Source: Ectobius pallidus (Eukaryota > Arthropoda > Insecta > Blattodea > Ectobiidae). Taken from it: 64,000 nucleotides of DNA. Every line of letters begins with the position of its first letter. The first letter of the stretch is position 1. Below the pieces are notes generated by a model. The model was not told the DNA's origin. It did not search any database and saw only the letters and a program-made list of their open reading frames with translations. The position numbers and the translations under genes were made by a program. Below are positions 23,785-37,141 of this stretch, one piece after another. The stretch spans positions 49,130,923 to 49,194,922 of the forward strand of contig CAXKWD010000002.1 of NCBI GenBank assembly GCA_964059195.1, given 5' to 3'.

Positions 23785-25855
23785 GCAAACCAACAGGGAT
23801 AGTTGAGTCCATGTTTACTCACAATATCAGTGAGGGGTGATTGTAATATGTTCGTAGGTAATTCAATTAGAATAATAAATTATATTATGGTTATACATGT
23901 ATTATGTATATTATGTATTACCTATTACTTAATTTGAATATTTATAATAATAATAATAATAATACTAATTTTAATAAGAACAAATGTTTTATTACGTAAA
24001 TAAATTAACAAATGTGGTTAAAGATTTACATTTTAACACATCACAGAATGTTTAAATAATTATATTTTTTGCCTGAATAATCAGTAGAATAACTGCTAAG
24101 TGACAAAGAATAACATACAAGTTATGTTGTGCTTATAATAAACTATAATCTGCTGAGGACTTTATCTAACAATATGAAATATACGTAAGAAAATAGGCTA
24201 AAACACATTTTGAATGTTTGTGTGAATTTTAATTAAAATGACACTTTCAGTAGATTTTACTGAGTTTATTTTAATTTAAAAATTATACTCAACGAAATAA
24301 AGATAATCCATTAGTTTAGTTTAGTTACTTTAGCATGTTTTTTCATCCTTGGTTTACAGTATTTAGTTTATACCCGATAGGCCTACATCTCATAACATTA
24401 GTTCTAAAACTTACAATTTTTCTTGGGTAATGATGATTTATATTTTAGAGTTTCTTATTTTAACCAAAGGTATTAAATGCCTGTACGTTACATCCTTATT
24501 TCTAAAGAATAATAACTTCATATCTGGTCTGAATTCAGGTATTCATTCACAGAGTAGAATGGTATGCTAATAGTAGGAAGGACTTTAATATTTTGGTTTC
24601 TTATAGACCTTATCTTTTTTGGTCGAATATCCTAAATGGTTTATGGTGCTTTTTTTTAATACCGATATTCTTAATATTTGACCAATCGTTTTATTACTAA
24701 ATTGGCCAGGAGAACACAAAACGAAGTTCAGGAAAAACGTATTTAAATAGTCTACACACTGTACATCAAAGAAGCTAATTCCTATTCTCCAATTCCTCAT
24801 TAAAGAACAATAGTAATTGGTAAGATTATGTTTTACATGATAGTGTATTTGGTTATATGGTTATTAGTTTTTATTTCGTGTGAGTTACATAATTTGATAT
24901 AGGAAATAGATGCAAATAAACCTGTAGACAGATCCAGTACTTATCTTAGTTCCCAAACTAGGCGCATAGAAGCGCTACATCCTGGATGTCACTTCCATCT
25001 ACCGGTGGACTTGAGAAACATGTATATGTTGGCGTTCTAAAATGAATATTTCCCAAGAAATTGGTTCTAATGAATGAAATTAGTTTCTATAAACGATTTT
25101 GTTCACGGAAGACCAGGTGTTTACACCACGAAGAGAAATGAATATTGGGGAGCATTCGTTGGTGCTGTTTATTGCGCTCTTGGCTAGAAAACTTATTCAA
25201 ATGCATCTGATTGGAGAAAGAAGTGATTCATCAAGGGTAGATGAGATCAATAAAATGGATGCTGCCTGTGTTTAACATGACGTCATTTTGAAAGTATACC
25301 ACTCATTGGTTATTTCCGCTGTGTTGGGAACAAAAGACAAACTATGAAAGTTGTGTTTTTTGTTCTATTTCCTCCGTTTTCCTGGAAGTCCCTCTGAGAC
25401 TGGAATTCGTGGTTTCTGATAAGTCATACTCATCAGTCACTTCAGTAGCCACCTCTAGGCAGGGGTGCTAAAAATGCTTTCCTACCATAAAACAACTTTC
25501 TTAAAAAAACCATACAAATCAAAAAAGGAAAGTCCAACTACTTCTGGGCAGTTTAAAATATTATCGCACATTCGCTTGAGGACTATAGGGTCTATAGCGT
25601 ATGTGTATTCATGTAACGAATTACTTAAAAAGCTACTTCTTCTGTTAAAATAACCGACTGAGAAGTGCTGTATTGAAAGTAACTTCACTTTAATTTCTTT
25701 TTAAATTTTTAATGCCTGGCAACTTAGCCTAATAGCACGCAGGCCTAGACTTTAGACCATTATTATCCACATTACATATGGATAGGATATAGGCTAATAT
25801 TTTGGAAAGATTATTTTCCAAAAAATATTAGCTATCCTTTTTCCTCTCGCTAGAT
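23785..25855. other. Intron 1 sequence, no gene seen
   Basis: AT-rich. About 24950-25450 is less AT-rich and apparently unique, but it shows no coding similarity or clear motif cluster. Confidence 0.4.
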
Positions 25856-26251
25856 CATAGGCGTAACCAGGCCGACCATATGGGGGGGGGGTTATAAGGG
25901 AATACCCCCCAGAAAACTTAAAAAAATTAAGATGCAAAATAACGAGTTTTAAGCTTCCGGGGGCCCTCCCCAGAAAGATTTTAAAAATTAAGACGCAAAA
26001 TAACAAGTTTTAAGCTTCCGGGGACTCCCCCGGAAAATTTAAAAAATTAAGACTCAAAATAACGAGTTTTAAGCTTCCGGGGGTTTCCCCCGGAAAATTT
26101 TAAAAATTAAGACGCAAAATAACGAGTTTTAAGCTTCCCACGCGTATTAAGTAATTTATGGGCAGACTTAAAAAAATTATACAATTTTCCTTTTTTTAAT
26201 CAATGGGGGGGGGGTTCAAACCCCCAAACCCCCCCCTTCGGTACGCCTATG
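25856..26251. mobile_element. Short TIR element with internal tandem array, 396 bp
   Basis: Short TIRs CATAGGCGTA and TACGCCTATG with a perfect 8-bp duplication CGCTAGAT (25848-25855 and 26252-26259). Inside lie about four degenerate units of about 60 bp (25905-26140), each with AAGACGCAAAATAACGAG, TTTTAAGCTTCC and a G-run/C-run pair. hAT is the likely class from the duplication length. Confidence 0.85.
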
Positions 26252-26789
26252 CGCTAGATTAGCCTACGCCTAACGGATTCAAAACTTTCGGCAACGCATT
26301 TCGGTTCATCTTCAGGAGCTCGGAATAAAATATTGCACTATTATAAGAGTTTCCACGTGAAATCCGTCATTCCCACCCGCATGGTAGCTCTTTCCCAAAA
26401 AGTTACAAATTGTTCACTTTGTGCCACGATTTTTAAATTTTTATTTTCTTTGTATTTTACTTACTGTGACAGACCATATTGTGAACCAACATTATGAAGG
26501 TATAATGGCTTTTAGCATTAAGGTTAAGACTTTTCAATAAACTGTGCAGTAATTGAGCATTAGTGGTTATTTGATATTTTATAGACTACTTTAAAAACAC
26601 TCATCGAAACAATAAAAAGTTTGGGTACGGTAAGAGGCACTTCATATTACCCTGGCTATTAGGCCTACTGGTCACATCCTGTGTAGCTACACCCTACATA
26701 GAGTAGGCTAGTTATTTGGCCGTTTAATGTAACGGATGTTTCTTGGAAATCTGAGCTCATTTTTAAAAAGTAATAACCTGCGTTATTAC

Positions 26790-27537
26790 CAGGGCCCGGA
26801 TTCTAATGACATGTCATCTTTTTATTTATGTTGCATACACATTGCCAACTTGTAGATAAATCCTAATCATGGCCTGTAGATTATAGAAATTCATTTTTAT
26901 TACGTCATTTTTTGTCATTTTATGACATTTAGGGCATTTATTTCATTTTTACGTCATTATTTTGTTATTTTTGTGTCATTTTCTTCTTTAATTAGTCATT
27001 TCATGCATTTACATTGAGTGTATTAACTTTTTTTCGTCGACAGCGGTGCCGTTTTTGAAGTGTTGTTTGTTTAATGCAAGAAGGAAAAATTCTGTGTTGT
27101 CGTGTCTCTGTCGGAAATTAGAATCCAAGAAACCCCCAAAATTTTGTATTTATTACTATTGTTATTAGATTGACTTGGCACCAGAGTATGCCACCTACTT
27201 GGATTTGAGAGTGCAAACTACTGTTTACCCTTAATAAACAATAATATAATCCGGCAGACAACAAAAGGAAATGCCGAAGTTTGACTCCCCAGTGCCTCAG
27301 TGTCAGTATAAATTTCCGTGAGGAAAAATTTCACAACATTACAGTTATTTAAAGTTTTTACAGTTATATACAAATTAGTATATACCTATAACTTTCTGTG
27401 TAAAATAATAATTTTTTATAAATAAAATGGAAGTTTTTAGGTCATTTTTTATAATTATTAAGTCATTTTCTTTAAAATTCAGGGTCATTTTATAGGTCTT
27501 TTTCAAACAATTTTAGGTCATCAGAATCCGGGCCCTG
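26790..27537. mobile_element. Non-autonomous hAT element, 748 bp
   Basis: TIRs CAGGGCCCGGATTCTAATGA and complement of TCATCAGAATCCGGGCCCTG, flanked by a perfect 8-bp duplication GTTATTAC (26782-26789 and 27538-27545). GTCATTTT motifs are repeated many times near both ends, a usual arrangement for hAT transposase-binding sites. No intact transposase. Confidence 0.92.
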
Positions 27538-28248
27538 GTTATTACCTTTTCGTCACCTGGCCTCTTTTTTTTACACACCGCCATGCTTGCTTACGACATC
27601 ATTGGTAATTTCCGGTCGCAGGAAATGTAACTTACACACAGGCACCGACCTCTTGTTTAAATTGGATCATCTGAAGTTACACATTGCGCTTGTTGATGTA
27701 GGGTACCTGGTCTGAATTAGGTTGTTGCACATCTGTGTGTATTTTAATTATACTCATACAAAACAAACAAACAAACAAACATAGGCTGCATTACATCTAA
27801 TATTTATCCCAAGAACTTTCTAGTCGAGTTCGTAAAACTTAGTGACAGATCGCCGCTATATTCCGTAGGCCTAAATACAATCATTCTGTAGAAGTGCTGT
27901 GAGCTTGAGCGGAAGCAATAGGCATACATCACATGATTGCAGTTAGCAGTTTGATCAGAAGTCTAGGGCCAGGCCCTGTAACATGAAACCGAAAAGAGAA
28001 ACAATTATAATTAGTAGGCTATATTTTTAATTATAACAAACCAGTATCATGGACGTTAAATATGCATGTCTTCCTAATTTTAATTAAGGAATCGCGCACA
28101 ATGTGCATTATCTTAACCTAAGACTTAACCTACTGACAAACACCCAGTCCTGAACCCAGGAACGGGATTTTTCACTACTGAAAAGTCCCCGACCCGGAAA
28201 GGCGGTAAGCAGTAATAGTCTAACATAGGCCTATGCAAATATTATTAT

Positions 28249-28876
28249 TAGGGCCCGGATTTTTAGGCTTTTTTACAAGGTATTTTAGCCTTTTATTTTC
28301 GTGGAATAGCCCATTTTAGGTTTTAAACTGACTATTATACCCATGTTAATAAAACACATATTAACAGCGAAACTCTTATTATAATTTTGACACAGACCCT
28401 CCTACACTTCTCTGTCGTCGGTCGGCGACTAGTTATTTGAAAGTAGAAGCGACAATTAGGCCAACCTGCAGATATTAAAGTAGGCCTATTAAGACGGCTC
28501 AAGTTTCATTTCCTGCGACGTTGAGGTGGGACATTTTCAGTTACAAAGACAAATGACAAAGTGACATAGGCCTAGGCCTATACATTGTTAATTTCAGTGT
28601 GTTGTATAAATTAATTTTTATTAGGCCTATGTCTTTTCTTAAAATGCACAAATTCACATATTTATTTTCCTTTGCATCTATTTAAAAATCGTGTTTTTCT
28701 GCAAAAGTCCTCTTGGCACCTAGTTTTTCAGCAGAAGTCGTCTTTAGCCCTTTTTAGGTTCTATTAGATTCATATATTCGGAAGCTAAAAGTATGAAACG
28801 GAAAAAAATACGTTAAAATGTTCTAATTAGGAAACTGGGGGAAAAAATAGGTTAAAACCTTCAAATCCGGGCCCTA
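28249..28876. mobile_element. Non-autonomous hAT element, 628 bp
   Basis: TIRs TAGGGCCCGGATTT and AAATCCGGGCCCTA. Flanked by ATTATTAT on both sides (28241-28248 and 28877-28884); the duplication is low-complexity but exact. TTTTAGG/GCCTTTT motifs recur near the ends. Shares its terminal sequence with 60975-62344. Confidence 0.88.
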
Positions 28877-31800
28877 ATTATTATAAGAGCTCTAGATGGA
28901 AATAAATAATTGGGCTGATTCCCGAAGTGTAAGTTAACAAATAACGTTATGTTGGGCGATTTCTTATTAGGCCTACAGTTAGGTATATCATTATTTTCAG
29001 CGATAATGTTTCTAAGTAAGTTAAGCAATTTTCATACCATTGTCTTAGTCTAATTATCAATATAGACAATTTGCATACGACTGTTTTTGTTCGACCATAA
29101 TTAAATGTTTATGTTTTCGGTCTTTAGAATACCTCGTAATTGATGAAGCATACGACTCCCCGACTGAGTGGGTTACGATTTTCCGAAATGTAAAATTGGT
29201 TTGTCTTTATTAATAGCGAAATTTTAGAAATATATTAATACAACAGCTCTTGGTAGTTCTTGTCTTTTCTCACGATGACAGGCTACAAGACATGCAGACC
29301 GCTTTAACGTCACACAAGGCATATTAAAACCACACGAAATTAATTTAATGTAGTATGATAACTTATTAAAAGTAACTCAAACATAGTCTAATTGATTTTT
29401 ATTGTTACGCAGGTTCATATGCTGCTCTCAAGGTTTCAAGATCTTTCAGTGTTCAATAATAAATCGAAACCACACCTGTGTTGTAATGAAAATCTGTATC
29501 GTAGTGGATATCATTATGGTACCGTTATATCATACGTAATAAGCGTATGGTCGAACAAAAAATATACAACGCAATGTGGACAGTGTATTTCATCAGTTAA
29601 ATTACCTCGTAGTTTTCCTGCTATGTGTTATGCAAACAGGTTAGCTACATGGCTACACTGTAGCTATAGGATGAGAAAAGTGAGGCCAAGGCCTTTATCG
29701 AACTTAAAGCATGTAAGAAGTCAGTTTTGAGTGACCCACAAATAGTTTCGTGTACATCCTTTTGACCCCCCGTTGTAAGTTACGATAGATAACTCTTCAA
29801 ACTGATCTGACCTAATTTGATAATACAAACGTGAGGATTCGCACACATATCACTCATTCTTATTCCAATAATTAGCTGAGAAAATAACAAATAAATAAGA
29901 ACTTTAGGACTTAATTCAGTAATAGTCTTGTCTACAGAAGACAGGAGATAAAAATCCTCTCATTTTAACATACAGCATTAGACGTACTCTTTATCTTATA
30001 TCTCTACTTTTATACATTTTTGAGGTGACAAATGTTTTCGTAAGTAGCAGTGAAAAGATTGACAGGTTTTGGAGAGGAGAAACTGGTTCATCTCTCCTTT
30101 GAACATTTCAAAGTTTGGATTTCACTTAAGTTATTTTCAATTAACTTACATATTGCATTACAATAATACACTTTAGTCAGGCTGTCAGGTAAACTAATAG
30201 GCCTATATCCAGCAGGGTAGATGAACAGTATTATAATTAAAAAATTAGGCCTAATACAGGTTTTCGGTCTTACCTCACTGAGAAGATATATAGGCTACAC
30301 AGACCAATAGCCATTTTGGTGCCTTAGAATTTATACTTATTCTTGCGTATATTTAGGTCGCTGATGCCAAATGTGCCATTAGTTTTGCCCTATCAGGTTT
30401 AGTTTTATGAGATATGACATTGCCATTATGCATATTATCCCATTTTACGTTTGATATAAATAAAAAAACAGTGCCGATTTTTAGCTTCTAAATCATGTGA
30501 AGAAAAAAGCAACACGTTAACATTACAGTAACAGTATAACATGGAGTCTTTCAAAAAATTGATATCACATATTGTACGGTCGTTTATGACTTAGGCTATG
30601 AGCTGCCAATTTGAGGGCCAAAAATAATCCAGCTTTGAGTTTTTCTGTACTTCGTACAGTTTTCGTCCTACGTGTCCTAAGTATGGTCAAGAACCTTCAC
30701 TAGCTATATTATCAAGCAAGATTTAGTTTCGCTAGACTAAGAGTTTACGAATAAAATCTATATAAAAATAGAGCTGGTAGAGAAAAACTATCTGCATATT
30801 TGGAATAAGCACACTAAGTATAGCCAAAATCCGGTAAAACATCTGAGATAACAAACAAAAAGTTTTTTTGGGGGGGGACTGTGTAATTGTATTCTATGTA
30901 GGAAAATTTATCCTGGGAAGGAATCGAATCCGATTTATCTGCTTTGTACGCCTCGCAGGACAAATTTCCTTCTATAGAGCACAATTTAAGAATTAATATT
31001 GTTTTACATATTCGTATGCTCCCGTGTGGAGGCGTCAAGACATTGGAACTGATTACTAGCCAAGCAGTTCTAGCAATAGGTTTTCCCAGTTCAGCTTCCA
31101 CGTAACATTGACAGTCGCAGTGTTTTTAAAGCCATTTCTCCCGTGAGTTATATGTGGTTATTTTCGTAGAAATGCAGGTAGGCTGTACTCACATCAGTGT
31201 GGGTGCGAGGCTAGCGACAACATTGTCTTTCTACACACGAATTTAGTTCAGACTTTCAGGAATTCGTGTTTCGCTGTACGGAAGATTCTTTGTCAAGAAG
31301 ATTCACTCTGGAATCACAACACATTCAAAGTTACGGAGTGCTCACATTTGTCAATAAGAGTTCTACCGACGCCAAAAGTTTTAACTGTCAAGCTATTCAT
31401 GTATGCTTGGCCATTTTAATAATACGTGCAATTTCATCTGTCATTATTATGCTATGAAAAAAATTATCGCATTTAATTCGCGAGTGAGGTTTATTTTAGT
31501 AAGGCTAGTACACTATTCAAGTACAAGAAATATTGAAAAAGCCAGAGGAATAGAACCTTCCAGTTAAATTAAATGGAGAACTGAAGAATGAAATTCATAG
31601 CATATAATTCAGGCTATTGATTAGAATATTACTTACATGCTTACTTTACTTTTCTCAAACCCTCATTTATTAATTAGGGGCTATTAATATTAACCTTTTC
31701 ACTGTTACTGTTATAGGCCTGTAAATAGTTATATCACTGGCAAAATGACGTAAAACGGAATTGTAAGATTAATACAGCAATGATTTGTGTAAAAATATGT

Positions 31801-32277
31801 ATTTTTATTTTTTGTAGTTTCTCGCATCTAAGATCAGTCAAGCGAAAAAACGTATTTCAAATAAAGCAGTCGATAGGCCTGCTATAGACTATTCCATAAC
31901 ATGAAAGCCTCGTCTCACACCACCGCCCGGGGCCAGGGCTGATTTTGCGGAACTGTTTGAGGGTCCTTTATTGTTCGCTAATCCCATAGTCAGTGTATTC
32001 AGAGAGCACATATCTTCTGACGTGTCGATGATGACCATTTTTACACCTGCGTCGGAAAAAGAAGATATTGTTATTATACATTAACACAGCGGGTGCAACT
32101 ATTCAACACGATACACGAATAATCTCCAGAAAAGATAGAAACCTGACAGTATTGCTTCTAGATCTTGATGAGGATTGCCTATTGTTCAATAATCTCTACT
32201 GTTAAATATCAAGCTACCAGAATAAACTGTGCCACTGGAGTGGCATTAAGAAGACATTTTAGCATTCATATCTTATA
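28877..32277. other. Intron 1 sequence, no gene seen
   Basis: AT-rich with several TAGGCCTA octamers. The 112-codon frame at 29392-29730 lacks any recognisable domain. Around 31900-32060 the sequence is less AT-rich and may be unique. Confidence 0.4.
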
Positions 32278-32500
32278 TTATTTATTTATTTTTTATTTAT
32301 ATATTGTTACATACATTATTACATTTCATTATGTAGGCCCTACATTATTTCACATTTAGTACAAGTAAATACAAAAACCAACACAAAATACTATTTTTAT
32401 TTTAGCCTTTAAAATGTAAGGTAACTATACCCCTAGATGAGCAAAGCTCGTGTTTAGGGGTATAATAAATTAATATAAATCTATCTATATATCAATGCAC
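32278..32500 (-). mobile_element. LINE 3' UTR remnant, minus strand
   Basis: TTTATTTATT at the left is followed after about 150 bp by CCCCTAGATGAGCAAAGCTC and a matching TTTAGGGG arm. The same layout (T-rich end, then a GAGCAAAAGCTCGTGCTCGG hairpin) marks the 3' end of the minus-strand LINE at 57555-58520. Confidence 0.5.
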
Positions 32501-32665
32501 AGTATACTACAAACTAAAATTATAAATGTATGAGTACAATGTAGCCTATATAAAATAATTTTGCATCATTAACCAGTGGTTTATATAGAGATTATGAAAA
32601 AAAAATAATTTGGGTTGAAACATTGAAAGATAAAACAAAATTAAAGTTGTGCTGTTAATATTATG

Positions 32666-32709
<44 letters not shown>

Positions 32710-32780
32710 GCATATATATATATGTGTTTATATATATGTATATATATATGTGTTTATATATATATATGTATATATATATA

Positions 32781-32818
<38 letters not shown>
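32666..32818. repeat. TA/TG microsatellite
   Basis: Long TA run with TATG and GTGTGT interruptions; the 61-codon Tyr/Ile-rich frame here is an artefact of it. Confidence 0.97.
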
Positions 32819-32821
<3 letters not shown>

Positions 32822-34116
32822 ATTGAATGACTAAATCTCGTATACAATGAGGAAAGATTTGCTTATTTTATTCATTTACATTTTAGGTTCGGAAGTGACA
32901 ATTAGGGTTCAATTCCCATGCGTGAACTTTTTAACGAGCGTCTTCAATGTTACAGATGGCCCGTGTACCGCTTATCTCTTAAGGTTTCTTATTTCCCAGT
33001 AGGGATTGTTTACAGCTGTAACCACAAGTCTGGATCAAGAAAATTTCTCCTGACCTGTGACTTCGTGCAGCCTGCGTATTAGTAAATAAGTGCGCGCTTG
33101 TGGCTTTTTTTTTGCAAGTAAGGAGCGATTATTTACTTCTCTCTGGAGATTTCGCTTATAAATAGTCTATATTGTGGTCCCGTGCAAGTGACGTAACGCG
33201 CTTATCTTATGTTCGACACACATTTGCAATGTGGTCACGCTGACGTAATATGTAGATCTACGTGATGGTTTCGGAGAACTAAATTAGAAAATAAATAGCC
33301 TAATTACTCAGCTATAATTCATAACTAGTGTTATTAATAATTGAACTTCATACCGTTTGTGGTGAAAATATAATGTAGTAACTAATGTCCACCTCATGCC
33401 ACAAAGTATAGTAAATCGCATATTTTTTTTCTTATACAAGGTCACACTACTATTCTTAAAAATATAAAGATTTAGGTTATATCTTAGAAAAAACTGAAAA
33501 TATGATAGAGAAAACATCCATAGGCGTTAGATTGTAATTAACAAGATATATTGAGATGAAAATACAATGGTTGTTATATTAAAAAATTTACCCTAAGCAC
33601 ATAGGCTCCATTTATTTATATAAAAATTATTCTACCCATTTTTGCAGTATTGATTACAATAGTCATAGTGTATTGTCATGAAATAATATAATGTGGATAT
33701 GTAATTATATCCCAAAATCAGGCCTATGATACTAGGCGACTATTTTCTTTACTTATGAACTAATGGTAATTATACAAGAATTATGTTACCAATATTTTAA
33801 AAAGAGATAAAATCATAAACAGTTTAAAATGAACTTGGGTCTTGGCCAATTTTCAGTTCTTTCTAAGATAATATAACCTAAATCTTTATCAACATTTTTA
33901 AGATTTGTATTGTAACCTTTTATGAGATAAAATTTCTGCGATTTACTGCACCACTAGTCTAATCAGATGGATATATAATAAGCCTATATAAAAGTATGCA
34001 TTTGCATGGAAGTCCAGCAGTTAATTATCATAATTTTATATTTAAAAATAACACAGTAATTATGTTTAAAAAATAAAATAATAAAATTGTAACATTTCTT
34101 TCATTTCTGTTCACAG

Positions 34117-34463
34117 TTCCGCTATCAGCAGCCGGCGTCGGTAAAAGCGTGTCGCCCGCCTCTGGCGCTGAAGAGGGGGCGGTAGGAGGCGTCGGAGTTG
34201 CTGGGAGCGGGCCTACAGAGTACTACATCAAGTGCCACAAATGTCAGAAAGGCTATCCAGGTTTCCAGGCGCTCAAGGAGCACGTTGAGTCTTCACACCC
34301 GCCCTCACAACACGAAGACAATGGTGTTTCGCCACAAGCGGCCTCCCCAGTGGGCTCTCCCACCCCCGGGGGCGGCTATGCCTGTTCGCAGTGCAGCACC
34401 ACCTTCCTCCAGAGAGACCAACTGGAGAAGCATGAATTGCTGCATTCGCCCAACGCTCAGGTG
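34117..34463 (+). CDS. zfh1: zfh1 exon 2, two N-terminal C2H2 zinc fingers
   Basis: Internal exon, 347 nt, with two bases of a split codon and then 115 codons (residues 30-144 of the proposed protein). Acceptor CTGTTCACAG precedes it and donor GTG|GTAAGT follows, ending on a whole codon (phase 0). Finger 1 (residues 68-89) is C-x2-C-x12-H-x4-H, starting CHKCQKGYPGF. Finger 2 (118-138) is C-x2-C-x12-H-x3-H, starting CSQCSTTFLQRD. Between them is a Pro/Ser/Gly-rich linker; before them is a Gly/Ala-rich stretch. The exon is far more GC-rich than its surroundings, with codon use typical of a conserved exon. From memory, Drosophila zfh1 makes a long form with extra N-terminal fingers and a short form without them, so this exon would mark the long form. 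An alternative donor 3 nt upstream (CAG|GTGGTA) would drop one Val. Confidence 0.85.
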
Positions 34464-34768
34464 GTAAGTAGCTTCCTCAGCGTGGGGGCGCATTAACCAA
34501 GTCTATTTTTGTCTTAGGTTTGCGCGGGAAAAACTCAGCTCCTGTAGAGAACTAAATCATCTGAAACATAAAACGTAGCCGCTTCATTAACACAGTAACT
34601 CTCCCTAGTTGTAACGTTCTATTTTTGTTCTGTACAGTAGGCCTGTACACCGTAGTTTGCCTTAAGACTTTAGACCGTTAGCATTCACTTTGATTAAGGA
34701 TCTGCTCTAACTTACTGTTCGATTTTTTAGCTTTCACTTTGGATTTAATTATCCTATTATGTATAGAC

Positions 34769-34812
34769 TTACACACACACACACATATATATGTATATAT
34801 GTATATGTATAT
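34769..34812. repeat. CA/TA microsatellite
   Basis: ACACACACAC followed by ATATATATGTATATATG. Confidence 0.9.
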
Positions 34813-37109
34813 ACTTATTTATTTATTTGCGTAATAATGTCCTTCGAGTACCTGTTTATAGAACTCTTCCATCGATTTGAGAATAATTCGGAGAGGCCTG
34901 CCAAGAAATGGAATAATTTGATACCTATGTTTGTTATGAAATTTAGCATGTTGTTGATTTTAAAGTAGGCACTTGCACTTGGATTGTGAATTTTTGTAGG
35001 TAGCTAACAGTAAAATTGAAGGCTAAAACAGCTAAAATTGGGAATAGTAATAGAAAAAGTTCATCCTGCTGATCAGAGAGAGCAGCTTCTCCTCCATCAT
35101 AGTCAAGAAGTTTTTGTTAGAAGTAATAAGATTGGGAGAAGGATAATAGTTACAATAATTATTTTTGTTGATATAGTAAATATTTCATTGGAAGCTAGGC
35201 TAATTACGTAAATAAATAAAATTAATATTCCTCCAAGATAGGTTGTTTTCCTTTTTACGATTGCTGTTCCAGATTTCGCGGTAAATAAAATAATTGCTTA
35301 AGATGCAGCGAAATTAGGGGTACTGCGAAATTAGTCATATTTCCTTACTGTTTGGTTTTGAGTTGATTGGACCACTTAAGATATATTCACACCTTGTAGT
35401 AATATTTCCAACTTTTTTGTGTAGGCCTAATTGGTTTGAGAAACTGCTTAGACAATTTTAACTTCTTAACACAATTACTCGACAATCTTTGGAACCACAG
35501 CCTTACAATTATTTTAATTCATGATATCTTTGCTTTTGAACGTAAGGGTACAAAACTACTGTAGTTTGATTTTTATGAGCCATGTCGAAAGGTGCCGTCT
35601 AATTGAAGGAAGAATCATTGCTTAGCTAAATGGATGTAAGCTTACTTCTGACGACTGAAAAACCTTTGTACATCATCCCCTTATTGTAGATAGATGGTGG
35701 GCAGAAAATGTGTCATACCCGATCGTGAAATGCTATTTCTAGTTTTTAGATCGTTTTGAACACCCTTGAGTTCAAACAAATTATTTTAAAAAAATGCGTG
35801 TGTCTGAAAACAATAAGAAAAGCTAAAAATCCTTCAGCATCGGGAGATAGAAATGGTCAACGACTTCCTCGTACATGTAGGCCACACGTGGAAACTCTTA
35901 ATTTTTTTTTTCAATCGGCTTTATGCAATTTGTTTAATTTTATGCACGTAGCTAGGTGTATTTTGGCACAAGACTTTTATAATTATTTTTACCAATAGGC
36001 CTACATTGTGTGACCATCATAGGCTATTTAGTATAAGTTATTATGTAACCAACCATTCAACAAACTTAGGTTTTAAGTTTTGTCACCACTTGAATGTTAC
36101 AATTTTACATTTGACTAGGACAAATGAATGCGTTCACTTACATTATATAGGTCTAAGAATGAGAAGTGAAATTGGTCAAAACAGTGCTTGTGGGGAAGAA
36201 AGTCATGTGAGTAGTAGGCTATTTTCAAATCAGAATTTTCAGAATTTGTGTTTTATACCAAAAAACCTTCAGCTATGATTGCAGGATCTGTTAGACCCCT
36301 CATCAGTTTGATTTGGAAGACTTAATTACTAGAACTAGACCGTTTGATGTCTTAGCCGTTTTTGTGTTTTGGTACTTGTATATACGATCTCAATCTCAAG
36401 GATTTTTTTTGTTTTCAATATTATTGGAGTGCAGATGTTTGAAAAAACTGAACGCGAAAGAACGATATTACAACTTCTTTGTTTTTTTTTAAATTTATTT
36501 AGATCTAAGTTACTGCCGCCTACTAACAAATTAATAGTTAATTATCTTTACCTTGGAGATTTGAATGGTGAAGTCGAACTTGCCGATCCGTGATTGTGTG
36601 ATCTTATTTTCATAATTGGCGTTGTATAATAAATAACATGGAGAAATGTTTTCTTCATAATAACCTCTGACTTGGTGGATTGATAAGTCCTCCTGAGATA
36701 TCGCGACGACTTACTCTGCCCTGGTCACTTTCGCTAACGCAGATGAGTAATGCATATGCTAATGAATATTAGTAACAAAACTGCCCTCTTCCTATGCGAT
36801 TTCATACAGGCTTTGATTATAAATTTTCAACATAGACGAAAGAGGGATAATTAAAGTAAGCCTAAATGGGCAAAATTGATCGATATGGATGGAACTCACT
36901 ATGCAGGGGTTTTCTGGGTCAGGGAACTCGAATCTGAGGTCGTTTTTCCCAAGCGGCATTTTTTTTATAATCGTGGAATGCACTTCGAAACGAGATTTTT
37001 AGCTGTTTCATTATAATTATTAATCGTTTAGTTTATGAATGGTTCGCGTGTAAGTGTTAATAAATATGTTTTAATTATTTTGCTCTTAATTTTTTATCCT
37101 CGAATTAAT
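34813..37109. other. Intron 2 sequence, no gene seen
   Basis: AT-rich; several 60-90-codon frames (for example 35756-35998 and 36006-36278) have no family features. A POU-like ATGCATATGCTAATGA lies near 36752. Confidence 0.4.
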
Positions 37110-37141
37110 TATCGTGGGCGAAGCCGCGAGCACCTGCTAGT
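37110..37141 (+). mobile_element. Possible Helitron 3' terminus
   Basis: A GC-rich imperfect palindrome (GGGCGAAGCCGCGAGC) is followed by CACCTGCTAGT and AT-rich flank. Helitrons end in CTRR with T after it and carry a hairpin just before; CTAG then T fits. The 5' end was not located. Confidence 0.35.

Larger units (their letters stand above)
3606..34116 (+). other. zfh1: zfh1 intron 1 (phase 1)
   Basis: About 30.5 kb between the donor GTGAGT at 3606 and the acceptor TTTCTGTTCACAG ending at 34116. It holds LINE tails, SINE fragments, six short elements flanked by 8-bp duplications, one hairpin-ended repeat, microsatellites and a cluster of zfh1-type E-boxes at 23.6 kb. No further coding exon with convincing splice sites and protein similarity was found, though short exons are easily missed by eye. 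Confidence 0.55.

Noticed and set aside
29392..29730. 112-codon open frame in intron 1
   Set aside because: No recognisable domain, composition like the surrounding AT-rich intron, and no splice or start context.
32649..32834. Tyr/Ile-rich frame
   Set aside because: Produced by the TA/TG microsatellite.
34198..34467. 89-codon frame overlapping exon 2
   Set aside because: Out-of-frame shadow of the zfh1 zinc-finger exon; the fingers are in the other frame.
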